64,000 nucleotides of DNA from Latescibacteria bacterium UBA6620 (GCA_002433075.1 DJHM01000015.1:1-64000), one strand, 5' to 3'. Positions 8,743 to 18,901 are shown, counted from the first letter of the stretch. The notes: a model not told the origin generated them from the sequence alone. Numbers and translations are program-made.

Positions 8743-10245
8743 ATGTTCGGACTTCACATCATCGACGTTGCTGTCATCGTCATCTATTTGCTGGGAATCA
8801 CCATCGCGGGGTTGTGGGCATCCCGGAAGGCGCGCGATTTTGGCGGCTTCTTTATGGGCAATCGGTCCTTCGGCAAGTTCTTTATGCTGATGCACGCCTT
8901 CGGAACGGGTACCCACACCGATCAGGCCGTATCCGTCGCGGGCGCTTCCTATCGCCTCGGCTTCGCCGGTATCTGGTATCAGTATCTCAACCTCTTCCTC
9001 ACACCGTTCTACTGGATCGTGGCCCCGCTCCTCAGACGAATGCGCTGTCTGACGACGGCCGACTTCTTCGTCGAACGTTACGGAAAGTCTCTCGGCATTT
9101 TCTACACCCTGTCAGGGCTCGTCATTTTCGCCTTCACGATGGGGCTGATGCTCCTGGGCACTGGCAAGACCGCAAGCGCCATTACCAACGGTGCGATCAG
9201 CTCCGAAGTGGCCATCGGCATTATGACCGTCCTTTTCCTGAGCTACGGGCTCGTCGGGGGCCTGCCGGCGGCCATCATCACGGACTTCATTCAGGGCCTC
9301 TTCATTATCGTTCTCTCTTTCCTGCTCGTCCCCTACGTGCTTGTCGAGGCCGGTGGGTTCACCGAACTCCATCGCGTCCTACCCCCAGAGATGTTCAGCC
9401 TCCTCGCACCGGGAGATCCTCCCGAAGGGTATGACCGGATCACCGTCTTCTACATCTTTATCATCGTCGTCAACGGACTCGTCGGCACCATCGCCGCCCC
9501 CCACCATATGGCCATCGGCGGTGCGGGAAAGACCGAGTACGAGGTACGGTTCGGTTTCACCTACGGGAATATGGTCAAGCGATTCTGCACCGTCGCATGG
9601 ACGCTGATCGGCGTGGCCTGCATCGCTATCTACCCGGGCCTGGACGATCCCGAACACGCCTGGGGGCTCGCGACGCGTCAGCTGCTGCCGGTTGGACTGA
9701 TCGGAGTGATGCTCGCTTCAATGATCGCCGGAGTGATGTCATCCTGCGACTCGTTTATGGTCGACGGTGCCGCGCTCTTCGTCGAAAACATCTACCGCCC
9801 CTACATCAACCCCGACGCCACGGAGTCGCATCTCCTCAACGTCGGGCGGATCGTGGGCGTCCTCGTCGTCGGAGCCGGACTCTACATCGGTATCCACTCC
9901 GAGTCCGTGATCTACATCCTCGTTCTGAGCTGGTCTCTCAGCGCGTTCTTCGGAATCGCGGTCTGGGGCGGCGTGATCTGGAGACGCTGTAACTCCTGGG
10001 GCGCGTGGGCCGGGGTGTTGACCGCCATCGGTCTGTGGACCCTTTCGCGCTTCCACTGGGAGTGGGAACTGCAGTATCAGTTCGTGCTCTACCTCACCGG
10101 CGGGTTCCTCGCGATGATCGTCGTCAGCCTCCTGACCCCGCCGCAAGACAAGGCGCAGCTGGATCGATTCTACACCGTTCTGCACACTCCCGTCGGCGAA
10201 GAACACAAACTCCGTGAGGCCGGCATCAAGGTCGTACTCGAGTGA
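8743..10245 (+). CDS. Sodium:solute symporter (SSS family)
   Basis: A 500-residue membrane protein with about 13 hydrophobic segments, matching the SSS/PutP fold in length and layout. The first helix (IIDVAVIVIYLLGITIAGLW) is followed by a basic loop, RKARDFGGFFMGNRS, equivalent to the KTxxDYFLAGR loop of this family. The GVMSSCDSFMVDGAALFVENIYRP segment matches the conserved sodium-site helix and following loop. Likely takes up a sugar, sugar acid or other organic solute; the neighbouring reductase and sulfatase suggest carbohydrate. The stop overlaps the start of the next gene (GTGA). Confidence 0.9.
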   Translation: MFGLHIIDVAVIVIYLLGITIAGLWASRKARDFGGFFMGNRSFGKFFMLMHAFGTGTHTDQAVSVAGASYRLGFAGIWYQYLNLFLTPFYWIVAPLLRRMRCLTTADFFVERYGKSLGIFYTLSGLVIFAFTMGLMLLGTGKTASAITNGAISSEVAIGIMTVLFLSYGLVGGLPAAIITDFIQGLFIIVLSFLLVPYVLVEAGGFTELHRVLPPEMFSLLAPGDPPEGYDRITVFYIFIIVVNGLVGTIAAPHHMAIGGAGKTEYEVRFGFTYGNMVKRFCTVAWTLIGVACIAIYPGLDDPEHAWGLATRQLLPVGLIGVMLASMIAGVMSSCDSFMVDGAALFVENIYRPYINPDATESHLLNVGRIVGVLVVGAGLYIGIHSESVIYILVLSWSLSAFFGIAVWGGVIWRRCNSWGAWAGVLTAIGLWTLSRFHWEWELQYQFVLYLTGGFLAMIVVSLLTPPQDKAQLDRFYTVLHTPVGEEHKLREAGIKVVLE

Positions 10246-10703
10246 AAATCCGTATCCTCGCCCTCCTCTTTCTGTCGCTCGCCGGAGTCCGTGCGCAGGA
10301 GAACGGCCAGCGTCTCGAAGCACACACACCGGCAAGTGATACAAGCAGGGTCGTCGTCTCTCCCCGAATCTTCACGGCGCCCGAACTCGACAGCCTGATC
10401 GAGGCCGGCAATCACGTCGATTCGCTCATCATTTACCCCCCACGGATCTACGTCACCGAGGGGGGATCCTACGAACTGAATCAGCTTTACCTGGTGGCCC
10501 TCGATGCGATGGGACAGCGTGTCTACCGCGCCCCCCTCCGAATCGAGGTCGCTTCCTTCAATGCATCACTCGGAACGGAGCGACTGATGGGCTTCCGCGA
10601 AGGACAAACCAGTCTCAGAATCACGAGTCTCCTGCCGCGCAAGGGCGGCGAGACGAGCGTCGGAGTAGAGATCGACGTCTTCATCACACCCTGGCCCAAC
10701 TGA
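10242..10703 (+). CDS. Secreted hypothetical protein
   Basis: A 153-residue protein starting at GTG 10242, overlapping the symporter stop by 4 bases. A clear signal peptide (KIRILALLFLSLAGVRAQ, cleavage likely after AQ) sends it to the periplasm. The rest is beta-rich, with SLIIYPPRIYVTEGGSYEL and LRITSLLPRKGG, reminiscent of a small Ig-like fold, but no family is recognised. Translational coupling with the symporter suggests a related role. Confidence 0.7.
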   Translation: MKIRILALLFLSLAGVRAQENGQRLEAHTPASDTSRVVVSPRIFTAPELDSLIEAGNHVDSLIIYPPRIYVTEGGSYELNQLYLVALDAMGQRVYRAPLRIEVASFNASLGTERLMGFREGQTSLRITSLLPRKGGETSVGVEIDVFITPWPN

Positions 10704-10731
10704 CCCCGGATTCCCTGCAGACCCTCCTCGA

Positions 10732-12213
10732 ATGTCAACATCAGCCTCTCGCCCGAACGTGCTCTGGATCTGCACCGATCAACAGCGCCACGATACCCTC
10801 GCATCCCTGGGTAACCCCGTCATCCACACCCCCAACCTGGACCGCCTCGTCCAAACCGGCGTAGCATTCACGCACGCTTTCTGTCAGAATCCGATCTGCC
10901 AACCCAGCCGGGCCAGTTTTATGACTGGCCTGTATCCGAGCACCCTTCACGTCAACGGGAACGGGGTCGAAACTTTTCCCAAGCACGTGCCCGTGGTTTC
11001 GAAGATGTTCGCTGACGCGGGCTACGCCTGTGGACTGATCGGAAAGCTCCATCTCAACGCGGCCTACCAAGGTGTGGAGAAACGCGTGGACGACGGCTAC
11101 ACCTACTGGCGGTACAGTCACGGTCCATACGGTCACCTGTCACCGGACGAGAGGGGTCACGACTACGCCGACTGGCTGCGTGATCAGGGCCAGGATGCGG
11201 AGGCGCTTCTCAGCGATCCGGATCGGATTCCCGATCGACTACATCACACCACCCGGTGCGTCCAAGAAGCCGAGACCTTCATTCGCGAGAACGTGAATCC
11301 ACCGTGGTTCGCCTCGGTCAACATTTTCGCACCGCACAACCCTTTCACGCCTCCCGCGGAATACGTCGATCACTATGATCCTGAGGCGATGCCACCCCCG
11401 ACGTATCGCGAATCCGATCAGGAGACACAGGGAAACCTCGACCTGATCCCGTCGCAGGGTGGTCTGGGCCATCCGGATCGACTGGAGTTTGGCGACAACG
11501 GGAAAACGGAGAGGTTATTCGGAGGAAAGGCAGATGCGGAAGTAGCGAAGGCCCGGTACTACGGGATGATCTCACACATCGACGAAAAAATCGGGGCCCT
11601 CGTGAAAAGCCTGGAAGAAACCGGCCAGCGCAAGAACACCATCCTCATCTTTATGTCGGATCACGGCGAACTCCTCGGCGACCACGGCCGTGTATTCAAA
11701 GGATGCCGATTCAGCGAGGGTCTGGTCCGCGTCCCCCTGATCTGGAATTGGCCGGGAAGACTCGAGGAAGGCCTGAAGGCCACGGGATTGGTTGAGCTCA
11801 TCGACGTGCTGCCCACCCTCCTGGAACTCTGCGACCTAGAGTTACCGGACCATATCCAGGGACGATCCCTGGTCCCCATCCTCACCGGCGGCCAGCCTCC
11901 CGACGCCCATCGGGACTTCGTTCGATGCGAATTCTACGATGCCCAGCGCAATCTGAACCGAGAAGGTCAGACCGGCTACGGCACGACGTACCGGGACGAG
12001 CGCTACAAGCTCGTTATCTACCACAACTACGACCTTGGAGAGCTTTACGATCTGGAAGAGGATCCGGGCGAGTTCGACAACAGGTGGGCGGATCCGGAGT
12101 TCTCCACCATCAAGATGGACCTGATGAAGAAAAGCTTCGACGCGACGTTACTCATCACGGATTGGGGAGGCGTGCCTTACGTGCGACGGAAAGACACGAC
12201 ACCTGGACACTGA
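10732..12213 (+). CDS. Type I sulfatase
   Basis: A 493-residue sulfatase. Metal ligands appear in VLWICTDQQ at the N-terminus. The modification motif is Cys56-Gln-Pro-Ser-Arg60, where Cys is converted to formylglycine. The later FMSDHGELLGDHG segment supplies the conserved Asp-His metal ligands. The C-terminal ELYDLEEDPGEFDN ending is typical. No signal peptide is obvious, so location (cytoplasmic, or export by another route) is unclear. Starts 28 bases after the secreted hypothetical gene, in one apparent operon from 8743. Confidence 0.93.
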   Translation: MSTSASRPNVLWICTDQQRHDTLASLGNPVIHTPNLDRLVQTGVAFTHAFCQNPICQPSRASFMTGLYPSTLHVNGNGVETFPKHVPVVSKMFADAGYACGLIGKLHLNAAYQGVEKRVDDGYTYWRYSHGPYGHLSPDERGHDYADWLRDQGQDAEALLSDPDRIPDRLHHTTRCVQEAETFIRENVNPPWFASVNIFAPHNPFTPPAEYVDHYDPEAMPPPTYRESDQETQGNLDLIPSQGGLGHPDRLEFGDNGKTERLFGGKADAEVAKARYYGMISHIDEKIGALVKSLEETGQRKNTILIFMSDHGELLGDHGRVFKGCRFSEGLVRVPLIWNWPGRLEEGLKATGLVELIDVLPTLLELCDLELPDHIQGRSLVPILTGGQPPDAHRDFVRCEFYDAQRNLNREGQTGYGTTYRDERYKLVIYHNYDLGELYDLEEDPGEFDNRWADPEFSTIKMDLMKKSFDATLLITDWGGVPYVRRKDTTPGH

Positions 12214-12385
12214 GAAAGGAACTCACCAACAGCCCAGTAAGTACCGGTCATCCCGAACGACAACCGGCCGAAACCTGCGGGACGGTCACTTGAGTCCACG
12301 ACGTCGTGAGGGATCCCTCTTCAGCTGCAGAGGAGTCCGAGGGAGAGGCCTGACCCGCGCACACACTTTTTGTTACACTTCGTCT

Positions 12386-13351
12386 ATGCTACCTACACTC
12401 GAAGAAATCGAGAACGCTGCTCAAACCGTCTACGGCTCGATGACGCCGACGCCGCAGTATCGGTGGCCGCTCCTTTGTGACCGGCTCGATGCGGTCCTCT
12501 GGGTCAAACACGAGAACCACACCCCCGTCGGCGCCTTCAAGGTGCGCGGCGGTCTCGTCTATTTCTCGAAGCTTTCCCGTGAATCGGCGAAAACGAACGG
12601 CGTCATCTGCGCCACGCGAGGGAATCACGGCCAGTCCGTTGCGTTTGCCGCGGCGCAATACGGAATCCACACGACCGTCGTCGTCCCGCACGGCAACAGC
12701 AAAGAGAAAAACGCCGCGATGGCCTCCTTTGGCGCTCAGCTGATCGAACACGGCGATGATTTCCAATCGTCTCTCGAGTACGCACGGGACCTTGCCGACG
12801 ACCGTGGTTTGCATATGGTCCCCTCGTTCGGACGGGATCTGGTGGCAGGTGTTTCGACCTACAGCCTGGAGCTCTTTCGTGCGGTGGAGGATCTCGCCCG
12901 AGTCTACGTACCGATCGGGCTTGGCTCCGGAATCTGTGGGATGCTGGCGGCGAGAGCGGCCCTTGGCCTCTCGACCGAAGTCATCGGCGTCGTATCCTCC
13001 CACGCCCGTGCCTACGCAGAGTCTTTCGGTCAGAAGAAGGCTGTGAGCGCTCCCGTCCAAACTCGACTGGCTGACGGAATGGCCTGCCGAGTACCGAATG
13101 ACGACGCGCTTGCCCTCATCCTGGAGGGCGTGAACCGTGTCGTCGAAGTCACCGATCAGGAGGTCGCGGAGGCGATGCGCACACTTTTCGAATTCACGCA
13201 CAACGTCAGCGAGGGTGCGGGCGCAGCCCCCCTGGCCGCTGCCATCCAGGAGCGGACGCTCAACCGGGGCGCCCGCATTGCGGTCGTCCTCTCCGGCGGA
13301 AACATCGATCGGGACGTCTTCGCCCGCGTCCTGAGTGGCGGCGCCAAATGA
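12386..13351 (+). CDS. PLP-dependent threonine dehydratase/serine racemase-like enzyme
   Basis: A 321-residue fold-type II PLP enzyme. The PLP-binding lysine is Lys52 in VGAFKVRGG. CATRGNHGQSVAFAA is the substrate-binding asparagine loop, GLGSGICGML the phosphate-binding glycine loop, and VVLSGGNID near the end is diagnostic of threonine dehydratase and serine racemase relatives. There is no C-terminal ACT domain, so it would not be isoleucine-regulated. I choose the ATG at 12386 because homologues begin near LPTLEEIENAAQTVYG; an earlier GTG/TTG start would add 32 arginine-rich residues with no family match. Confidence 0.9.
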   Translation: MLPTLEEIENAAQTVYGSMTPTPQYRWPLLCDRLDAVLWVKHENHTPVGAFKVRGGLVYFSKLSRESAKTNGVICATRGNHGQSVAFAAAQYGIHTTVVVPHGNSKEKNAAMASFGAQLIEHGDDFQSSLEYARDLADDRGLHMVPSFGRDLVAGVSTYSLELFRAVEDLARVYVPIGLGSGICGMLAARAALGLSTEVIGVVSSHARAYAESFGQKKAVSAPVQTRLADGMACRVPNDDALALILEGVNRVVEVTDQEVAEAMRTLFEFTHNVSEGAGAAPLAAAIQERTLNRGARIAVVLSGGNIDRDVFARVLSGGAK

Positions 13352-13403
13352 TCAAATTCCATCAGAGACCTCCTCTCAGGATGCCTTCTTTTTTCTCCCT
13401 GCA

Positions 13404-14414
13404 ATGATACCTCTATATAAACAACAGCCCTTTACTGCCCACCGTGAAGCCAGTTGGTCACGCGACGGCCACAACCGTGACTGGCGGATCATACCGCCTG
13501 GAGGCACGCTCACGCTCGCGGAGCTTCAGGGGCCTGGAGCCGTCTCCCATCTGTGGTTTGCCATCGACAACGTTGGCAAAATCACAGATCCGCTTTTTCC
13601 CAGAAAGGTGGCCCTCCGCATCTTCTGGGACGGGCACGATGAGCCAAGCGTCAACGTCCCCATCGGCGATTTCTTCGGAGTCGGGCACGGTACCGTCTCA
13701 AACTATACGTCCGCCCTCTTCGATATGTCCCTCAACCCGGATGCTCAACGTGGCGCCTTCAACAGTTGGGTGACGATGCCTTTTGCCGCATCGGCACGAT
13801 TGGTCTTCGTCAACGAATCCGAGTACGACGTACGGGTGTTCTACTACGGGGACTACCAGCAATGGGGTCGTTTCCCGGAGAAGACGTACTATTTCCACAG
13901 TGCCTGGCGATGCGAGACGCCCTGTCAGCCTACACCGCTTCTGGAAGGTGGGGAGGGAGCCAACCTCACCGGCGACGAGAATTACCTGATCCTCGACGCC
14001 GTCGGCGAGGGCACTTACGTCGATTGCAATCTGAGTATCGCGAATCACGACGGTGGGTGGTGGGGTGAAGGGGATGATATGATCTTCGTGGACGGTGAGA
14101 CCTTTCCCGGTTCGCTTCACGGGACGGGTTCCGAGGATTACTTCTGTCACGCGTGGGGAATGCAGGACAACTGCTACCCCTTCGCCGGCACCTCTCTGTT
14201 CAATCACAATCACGAACGGTGGGAAGGAAACTGGACGGTCTACCGCTACCACGTCCTCGATCCCATCCCCTTCAGGAAGTCCGTTCGGGTTACCATCGAG
14301 CACGGCCACAACAACCACCGGTCCGACGACTACGCCTCGACCGCCTACTGGTATCAATCCCGACCTGTCGCGGCCTGGGTCCTCCCACCGGTCAAGGACC
14401 GTCTCCCACGGTAA
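13404..14414 (+). CDS. DUF2961 protein (glycoside hydrolase family 172-like)
   Basis: About 336 residues with the DUF2961/GH172 layout: REASWSRDGHNRDW near the start, the DEPSVNVPIGDFFGVGHG segment, and the C-terminal GWWGEGDDMIFVDGE and SLHGTGSEDYFCHAWG motifs that carry the acidic active-site residues. Known GH172 enzymes act on fructofuranose or arabinofuranose linkages; substrate here is unknown. The start is uncertain: a GTG at 13335 would overlap the previous gene, whereas the ATG at 13404 begins at the usual family boundary but has no strong ribosome site. Confidence 0.85.
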   Translation: MIPLYKQQPFTAHREASWSRDGHNRDWRIIPPGGTLTLAELQGPGAVSHLWFAIDNVGKITDPLFPRKVALRIFWDGHDEPSVNVPIGDFFGVGHGTVSNYTSALFDMSLNPDAQRGAFNSWVTMPFAASARLVFVNESEYDVRVFYYGDYQQWGRFPEKTYYFHSAWRCETPCQPTPLLEGGEGANLTGDENYLILDAVGEGTYVDCNLSIANHDGGWWGEGDDMIFVDGETFPGSLHGTGSEDYFCHAWGMQDNCYPFAGTSLFNHNHERWEGNWTVYRYHVLDPIPFRKSVRVTIEHGHNNHRSDDYASTAYWYQSRPVAAWVLPPVKDRLPR

Positions 14415-14481
14415 CCTCTCGAGACGCAGTTTCTGCCCCGCGCCTGACCCAAAGAACAGGTCCTTCGCGACCGATAGGCCG

Positions 14482-15381
14482 ATGCGCCCCGCAGCCAGAG
14501 CCGTCATCTTCTTATCAACGCCCCCAGTCAGAAACCCCGACCGGCAGGTCTATGGAGAAGCGATGGGCTTCCCCCTTCTGGAGGAGACCGCAGATCGCGT
14601 CGCGTTCCGAATCACCCCCTCTAAGACCTTTCGCTTCGATCGAACGGAGGAAACCGTTTCGCCAGCGCACCTTGCGTTCGAAGTACGACACTCGACCTTC
14701 GAATCTTCGTCTCGTCTCATCGAAGAAGCCGGCCTCGCAGTCTCCGAAGTTCGTGAAACCACTCACACCTTCCAGCGCTACTTCAAAGACGCGGACGGAA
14801 ATCTCCTCGAGATTTACTCACACGACTACATCGATGAAACCGCCCTACCGCAGGACAATCCTCTCGGTGTCCTGTATCTGCGCGAGGTCGGCTTTGTCGT
14901 AGATGACTTCGTCGATTGCTGGGAAGATTTCAGGAATCTGGGGTTGATCGAAACTGGAAGGGGTACGCGGGAGGGTCCCTTCTGCATTCTCGCGTCGGGC
15001 ACCGCTCACGCTGTGCTCAATCACCGCAGCCGTCGCTGGATTCCGATCGATATGACGGCGCTGAAGCCGGATCTTCAAGTCACACTGGGCGCATCCTTGG
15101 CAACGGATTCAGAACTCACCCTGCCCGCGTTGACCGGCGAAGGCTACGACATCCGGATCGAACACACCCCTGATTTCGATCCGTCTCTGCCAGAACGGCT
15201 TGGGGTACCCCGCGTAGACAGGTCCTACAGGTCCTCGATCAGCCGCAGGGTTTCACGCAACACCACATCTCCCGCCGTCTTGCCAAGACTCATCGTCTCT
15301 TCGTATTCATTTTCCCGCCAGTCCGACGACGGGATCAAACACCCCAGTTCGTCGTTCGCCAACCCGAACACCATTCGGTAG
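14482..15381 (+). CDS. VOC (glyoxalase/bleomycin resistance) family protein, odd C-terminus
   Basis: Two VOC-type modules are seen: residues 1-115, ending in QRYFKDADGNLLEIYSHDY, a standard second half of a dioxygenase-like unit, and residues 130-200 (LREVGFVVDDFVDCWEDF ... AHAVLNH). Function in the cell is unknown; these folds bind a divalent metal. The last 50 residues (after about 15215) are unlike a VOC protein and lie antisense to the ceramidase-like gene, giving a 157-base convergent overlap. A single indel in the GGGG or CCCC run near 15202-15211 would instead end the protein at the TAG at 15215-15217, which I think is the native end. Confidence 0.7.
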   Translation: MRPAARAVIFLSTPPVRNPDRQVYGEAMGFPLLEETADRVAFRITPSKTFRFDRTEETVSPAHLAFEVRHSTFESSSRLIEEAGLAVSEVRETTHTFQRYFKDADGNLLEIYSHDYIDETALPQDNPLGVLYLREVGFVVDDFVDCWEDFRNLGLIETGRGTREGPFCILASGTAHAVLNHRSRRWIPIDMTALKPDLQVTLGASLATDSELTLPALTGEGYDIRIEHTPDFDPSLPERLGVPRVDRSYRSSISRRVSRNTTSPAVLPRLIVSSYSFSRQSDDGIKHPSSSFANPNTIR

Positions 15382-16411
15382 TTCGACTTCATCGCACTCT
15401 TCAGGGCGAATCCGATCGAAGGCAGAGCCTCACCCGGAACCGTGGCGATGAGCAGGCTGCCGATGCTCAGGGCGCCGACCTCGGTCCGGATCGAATCGGA
15501 GAACTGTCGGTGGATGACCCCTGCTTCGGCCAGCGTTCGGAACCCCGAATTGTCCATCGCCAGCGCAAGAGGCTCTCGGATCGAACGAAGACGGCCCTCA
15601 AGAACGAGTTGTTCTCCTCTCATTCCACTCACCACGCTGTCCGCCAGAGTGTGACCGCAGCGCGCGGCTTCCCGGAAACTGTTCGCCGTCACCAGAGGTG
15701 TCACCATTCCGCCCAGCGCGCCGTTCACATAGACCACGACACCTCCCAGCTTCTCCTCGAGTCTCCCGTACGCGTAATGGGCGAAGTCCGACGTAACCCT
15801 CTTGTTCTGCTTCGTCAGCACCTCCGGGTGACAGGCAAAGTTCACCAGGATTCCGATCGTTTGCCCGTCCTCTACCCTCTCCGCACGCAACGTCACAGCC
15901 TCGGTGTCGAGAATGCCTTCGTCTCGCGCATTGTAGGAAATCCCGGGGACCTCATTCCTGGACAAGAAAAGCGACGCGGACTCCCGGGCTTGCAGAGCGG
16001 CGAGACCCGCCCTCACCATTCGTGCTTTTACCGTATCGAGGTACGCGAAGTCCACACCCGACGTCACCTGGTCGATGTGCCACAACCCGATGACATCCGG
16101 CCCTGAATGATTGTGCGTGGACGTCACAATGATGTGGTTGGCCGGCACGTCTTTCGCCAGTTCACGTCGGGCAGCATCAGGCCGATAAGATCCGCCGCCA
16201 GAATCAGAACCGTCGTCGATCCATCGTCGATCGCCATCGCGCGAGCCCAGATGTCATCGTGAACCCCCTCGCTCATCCCGTCACGTTTATAACCGGCTAG
16301 CCAGACCGGCCGATCCGGCGTGATCGAAACCCTGGCCGCTCCCACCTCCCACTTCACATCCCCCGCGCACGCAGTAACGATCCCAGCGATGACCCACATC
16401 CAACAGCGCAT
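15225..16411 (-). pseudogene. Neutral/alkaline ceramidase-like lipoprotein, frameshifted
   Basis: The N-terminal part (16411 down to about 16160) begins with a lipoprotein signal (GIVTAC at the lipobox) and then VGAARVSITPDRPVWLAGY and ILAADLIGLMLPDV, typical of the ceramidase N-terminal domain family. The match continues in another frame as RELAKDVPANHIIVTSTHNHSGPDV down to 15225. THNHSGPD and NFACHPEVL carry the zinc histidines. One base lost near 16155-16165 explains the break. The family includes true ceramidases and many environmental proteins of unknown substrate. Shorter than classical ceramidases, as many such homologues are. Confidence 0.8.
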
Positions 16412-16506
16412 TGACCGACCCTTTCATTACTTCCGAAATCGACTATCATGACTGCCCTGCTGGGCATAATCGAGCCGCGCTCACTTGTCGCTTGTTCAGG
16501 CTATCC

Positions 16507-16902
16507 GTGATCGACGTGACCTGTGCCATCCTCCAACGACGCGATGGGAAGATACTCGCCGCCCAACGCGCGAGAAACGCCCATCTACCACTGAAATGGG
16601 AGTTCCCGGGTGGCAAGGTCGACGAGGGAGAAGACCCCGAACGTTGTATCGTGCGCGAGCTTCAGGAAGAGCTTGGTGTCACCGTCGAGATAATCGATCG
16701 GATGGAGCCCAACGTGCATCATTACGACGAGAAGAGCGTGCGTCTGATCCCATTCTGGTGTGACATTACGCAGGGTCATCCCACATCGCTCGAACACGAG
16801 CAGATCGAGTGGATTTCACCCGACCGCCTCGACACGCTCGACTGGTGTGAGGCCGACATTCCGATCGTCGCCAGCGTAATCCGAAAGGCCAGCGGATGCT
16901 GA
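16507..16902 (+). CDS. MutT-type Nudix hydrolase (8-oxo-dGTP diphosphatase-like)
   Basis: A 131-residue Nudix protein. The Nudix box is complete: GGKVDEGEDPERCIVRELQEELGV. The upstream AILQRRDGKILAAQRA and the EFPGGK sequence are MutT hallmarks, pointing to removal of oxidised nucleotides. The GTG at 16507 gives IDVTCAIL at the start, as in MutT; the frame stays open upstream to a TTG at 16411 but that part has no family match. The stop overlaps the start of the MetE-like gene by 7 bases. Confidence 0.85.
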   Translation: MIDVTCAILQRRDGKILAAQRARNAHLPLKWEFPGGKVDEGEDPERCIVRELQEELGVTVEIIDRMEPNVHHYDEKSVRLIPFWCDITQGHPTSLEHEQIEWISPDRLDTLDWCEADIPIVASVIRKASGC

Positions 16903-18068
16903 CTGTCACGAAAGACAGGGTTCTGCCCACCACGATCGTCGGCTCCTACCCCCGTCCGCAATGGTATCGGGAGAGCCTGCGCGGGCGACCTTTCAAAGCG
17001 GCACTCGCTGACGCCGTGTTCCGCGAACAATATCTCGATGCGGTCGCCTGTATCCTCAACGACCAGGAGCGAGCCGGTCTCGATATCCTGACCGACGGGG
17101 ATGCTCGCTTCGACCAGGACGTCGGGGGGCGGTCGTGGTTCTTTTACCCACTCGAACGCATTCAGGGCATCCACGATCATCGAGATCGCGCACCCGGTTG
17201 GTCGAGCAGGATGGATCTGAGACCGGGCCAGATCCTCTGGGAGGTCCAGGAAGCCTATCAGGCGCCCGTCGCCACGGAGAAACTCTCCCACGGACCGATT
17301 CAGTACGCAGCCGTCTGGCAAGCCGCTCAGCGAATGACTCCTCGGCCAGTCAAGTTTGGCGCCATCAGCGCCCAGACCCTGCCCAGTATGCTCTGGAACG
17401 AGGCGTATGACGATGACCGTGCAATGCTCCTCGATCTCGTCGATATCCTGAACGGCGAACTTCGTGCCCTCGCTGACGCCGGGTGCAAGGTCATCCAGAT
17501 CGAGGAACCGCTGCACCATTTCCTGTCTCTGAACCCCGACACGACGGACGAACAGCTTCAATTCCTGACCGACGCTTTCAATCGCGAGGTCGACGGTGTC
17601 GAAGCCGAGATCTGGGTCCACACCTGCTGGGGAAACCCCAACCAGCAGGCGCTCTTCTGGGAGCGACCCTCTTACGAACGTGCCATCCCCTTTCTTCTAC
17701 AGCTAAACGCCGACGTCATCACGTTCGAGTGTGCGAGCACCTTCGGGAAGGATCTTCATCTCTTCGCCCAGCACGAAACCAAAAAGAAGATCGCCATCGG
17801 CGTCGTCAACCACACCAACACGACCGTCGAGCCGACCGATCGCGTCAGTGGTCTCATCCGCAAAGCGCTCGAATACATCCCACCCGAACGTCTCGTCATC
17901 ACCACAGACTGCGGTTTCGGTCGCGAGGGGCTTTCGCGTCGGATCGCTTTCTACAAATGCGTTGCCCTCGTCGAGGGCACGAACATCGTCCGCCGCGAGC
18001 TTGGACTTCCCGAGGCCGAAGTCAGGGCTTCCGACCCGACGCTCGCTTTCACACGCCCCTCACAATGA
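16896..18068 (+). CDS. Cobalamin-independent methionine synthase-like (MetE C-terminal domain) protein
   Basis: A 390-residue single-barrel protein of the UROD/MetE C-terminal family. TTIVGSYPRP at the N-terminus, DILTDGDARF, QIEEP and HTCWGN followed by TTDCGFGREGL near the end carry the expected zinc ligands (His and Cys of HTCWGN, Glu, and the final Cys). There is no N-terminal MetE domain, so it is not a full methionine synthase; such single-barrel proteins transfer methyl groups from various donors or are uncharacterised. The stop overlaps the next start (ATGA), so it is coupled to the isomerase gene. Confidence 0.85.
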   Translation: MLTVTKDRVLPTTIVGSYPRPQWYRESLRGRPFKAALADAVFREQYLDAVACILNDQERAGLDILTDGDARFDQDVGGRSWFFYPLERIQGIHDHRDRAPGWSSRMDLRPGQILWEVQEAYQAPVATEKLSHGPIQYAAVWQAAQRMTPRPVKFGAISAQTLPSMLWNEAYDDDRAMLLDLVDILNGELRALADAGCKVIQIEEPLHHFLSLNPDTTDEQLQFLTDAFNREVDGVEAEIWVHTCWGNPNQQALFWERPSYERAIPFLLQLNADVITFECASTFGKDLHLFAQHETKKKIAIGVVNHTNTTVEPTDRVSGLIRKALEYIPPERLVITTDCGFGREGLSRRIAFYKCVALVEGTNIVRRELGLPEAEVRASDPTLAFTRPSQ

Positions 18069-18901
18069 TCTTCGGACTCTCGTCACCCACTTACAGCGGC
18101 GTCTCCCCTTCCGACAACCCCCTGATGTGGCTGTTCGAGCGATGTGTCGAGTACGGGTTCAAGGCCCTCGAGGCCTCGCTTCCTTTGAACGGGACAGACA
18201 CCCCCTCGGAGGTCGAGCAGAAAGCGACCGACCTCGGTATCACCTATGTCGGATACTGGAGTGAGGACTTTGTCACCCCCGAGGGGGACGGAGCCGGCCT
18301 GCTCGACCGCGGAAGAAGCGCGCTCGACGTGGCTGCCGAATGCGGCTGCAGCACCGTGGTGTCCTTCGGCAACGGCGGAAAGCACAACCGATTTACGGAC
18401 GATCCGCCTCTCGCGACACAACTCGATCGCGTCGTGAATCATCTCGCCCCCGTCGCCGAAGCGGCGGCCGAACGGAATCTGCGAATCGGCCTCCTCCCTC
18501 ACCTCGATTACCGCGGACACGAGATGCTGTCTGTCGCCCAGCGGATCGACCATCCCGCACTCAGGATGGCTTTCGACACGACCAACCCGTTTCCCGTGTG
18601 CGAAGAACCGGTCGAAGCCGCTCGCGCGGTCCTCCCCCACGCCATCGCAGTTGCGATTAAAGACGTCCAGATTCATCCCTATCGGTCGAACGACATCACA
18701 ATCTGGGGCACCCCGATCGGTGAGGGCTCGGTCGACTACGACGCCATTTTCGAATTGATGCGAAGCGACCTTCCCGAGCCCGACACCACGACTGCGTGCG
18801 TCAAGTTACGGCTCCCTCCCGACAGCACGGACCACGACGCCTGGATGAAGCAAAGTCTGGCCTATCTGTCATCCCACGAGACGTTTCAGTCCCTCGTTTG
18901 A
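18065..18901 (+). CDS. Sugar phosphate isomerase/epimerase-like TIM barrel
   Basis: A 278-residue xylose isomerase-like barrel. The strands are evident: FGLSSPTYSG, KALEASLPL, TVVSFGNGG, LRIGLLPHLDYRG, LRMAFDTTNP and VAIKDVQIHP, with metal ligands expected from the His/Asp/Glu residues of these segments and from the terminal IGEGSVDYDAIF. Actual substrate unknown. The ATG overlaps the stop of the MetE-like gene by 4 bases, and a Nudix gene follows after 19 bases. Confidence 0.85.
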   Translation: MIFGLSSPTYSGVSPSDNPLMWLFERCVEYGFKALEASLPLNGTDTPSEVEQKATDLGITYVGYWSEDFVTPEGDGAGLLDRGRSALDVAAECGCSTVVSFGNGGKHNRFTDDPPLATQLDRVVNHLAPVAEAAAERNLRIGLLPHLDYRGHEMLSVAQRIDHPALRMAFDTTNPFPVCEEPVEAARAVLPHAIAVAIKDVQIHPYRSNDITIWGTPIGEGSVDYDAIFELMRSDLPEPDTTTACVKLRLPPDSTDHDAWMKQSLAYLSSHETFQSLV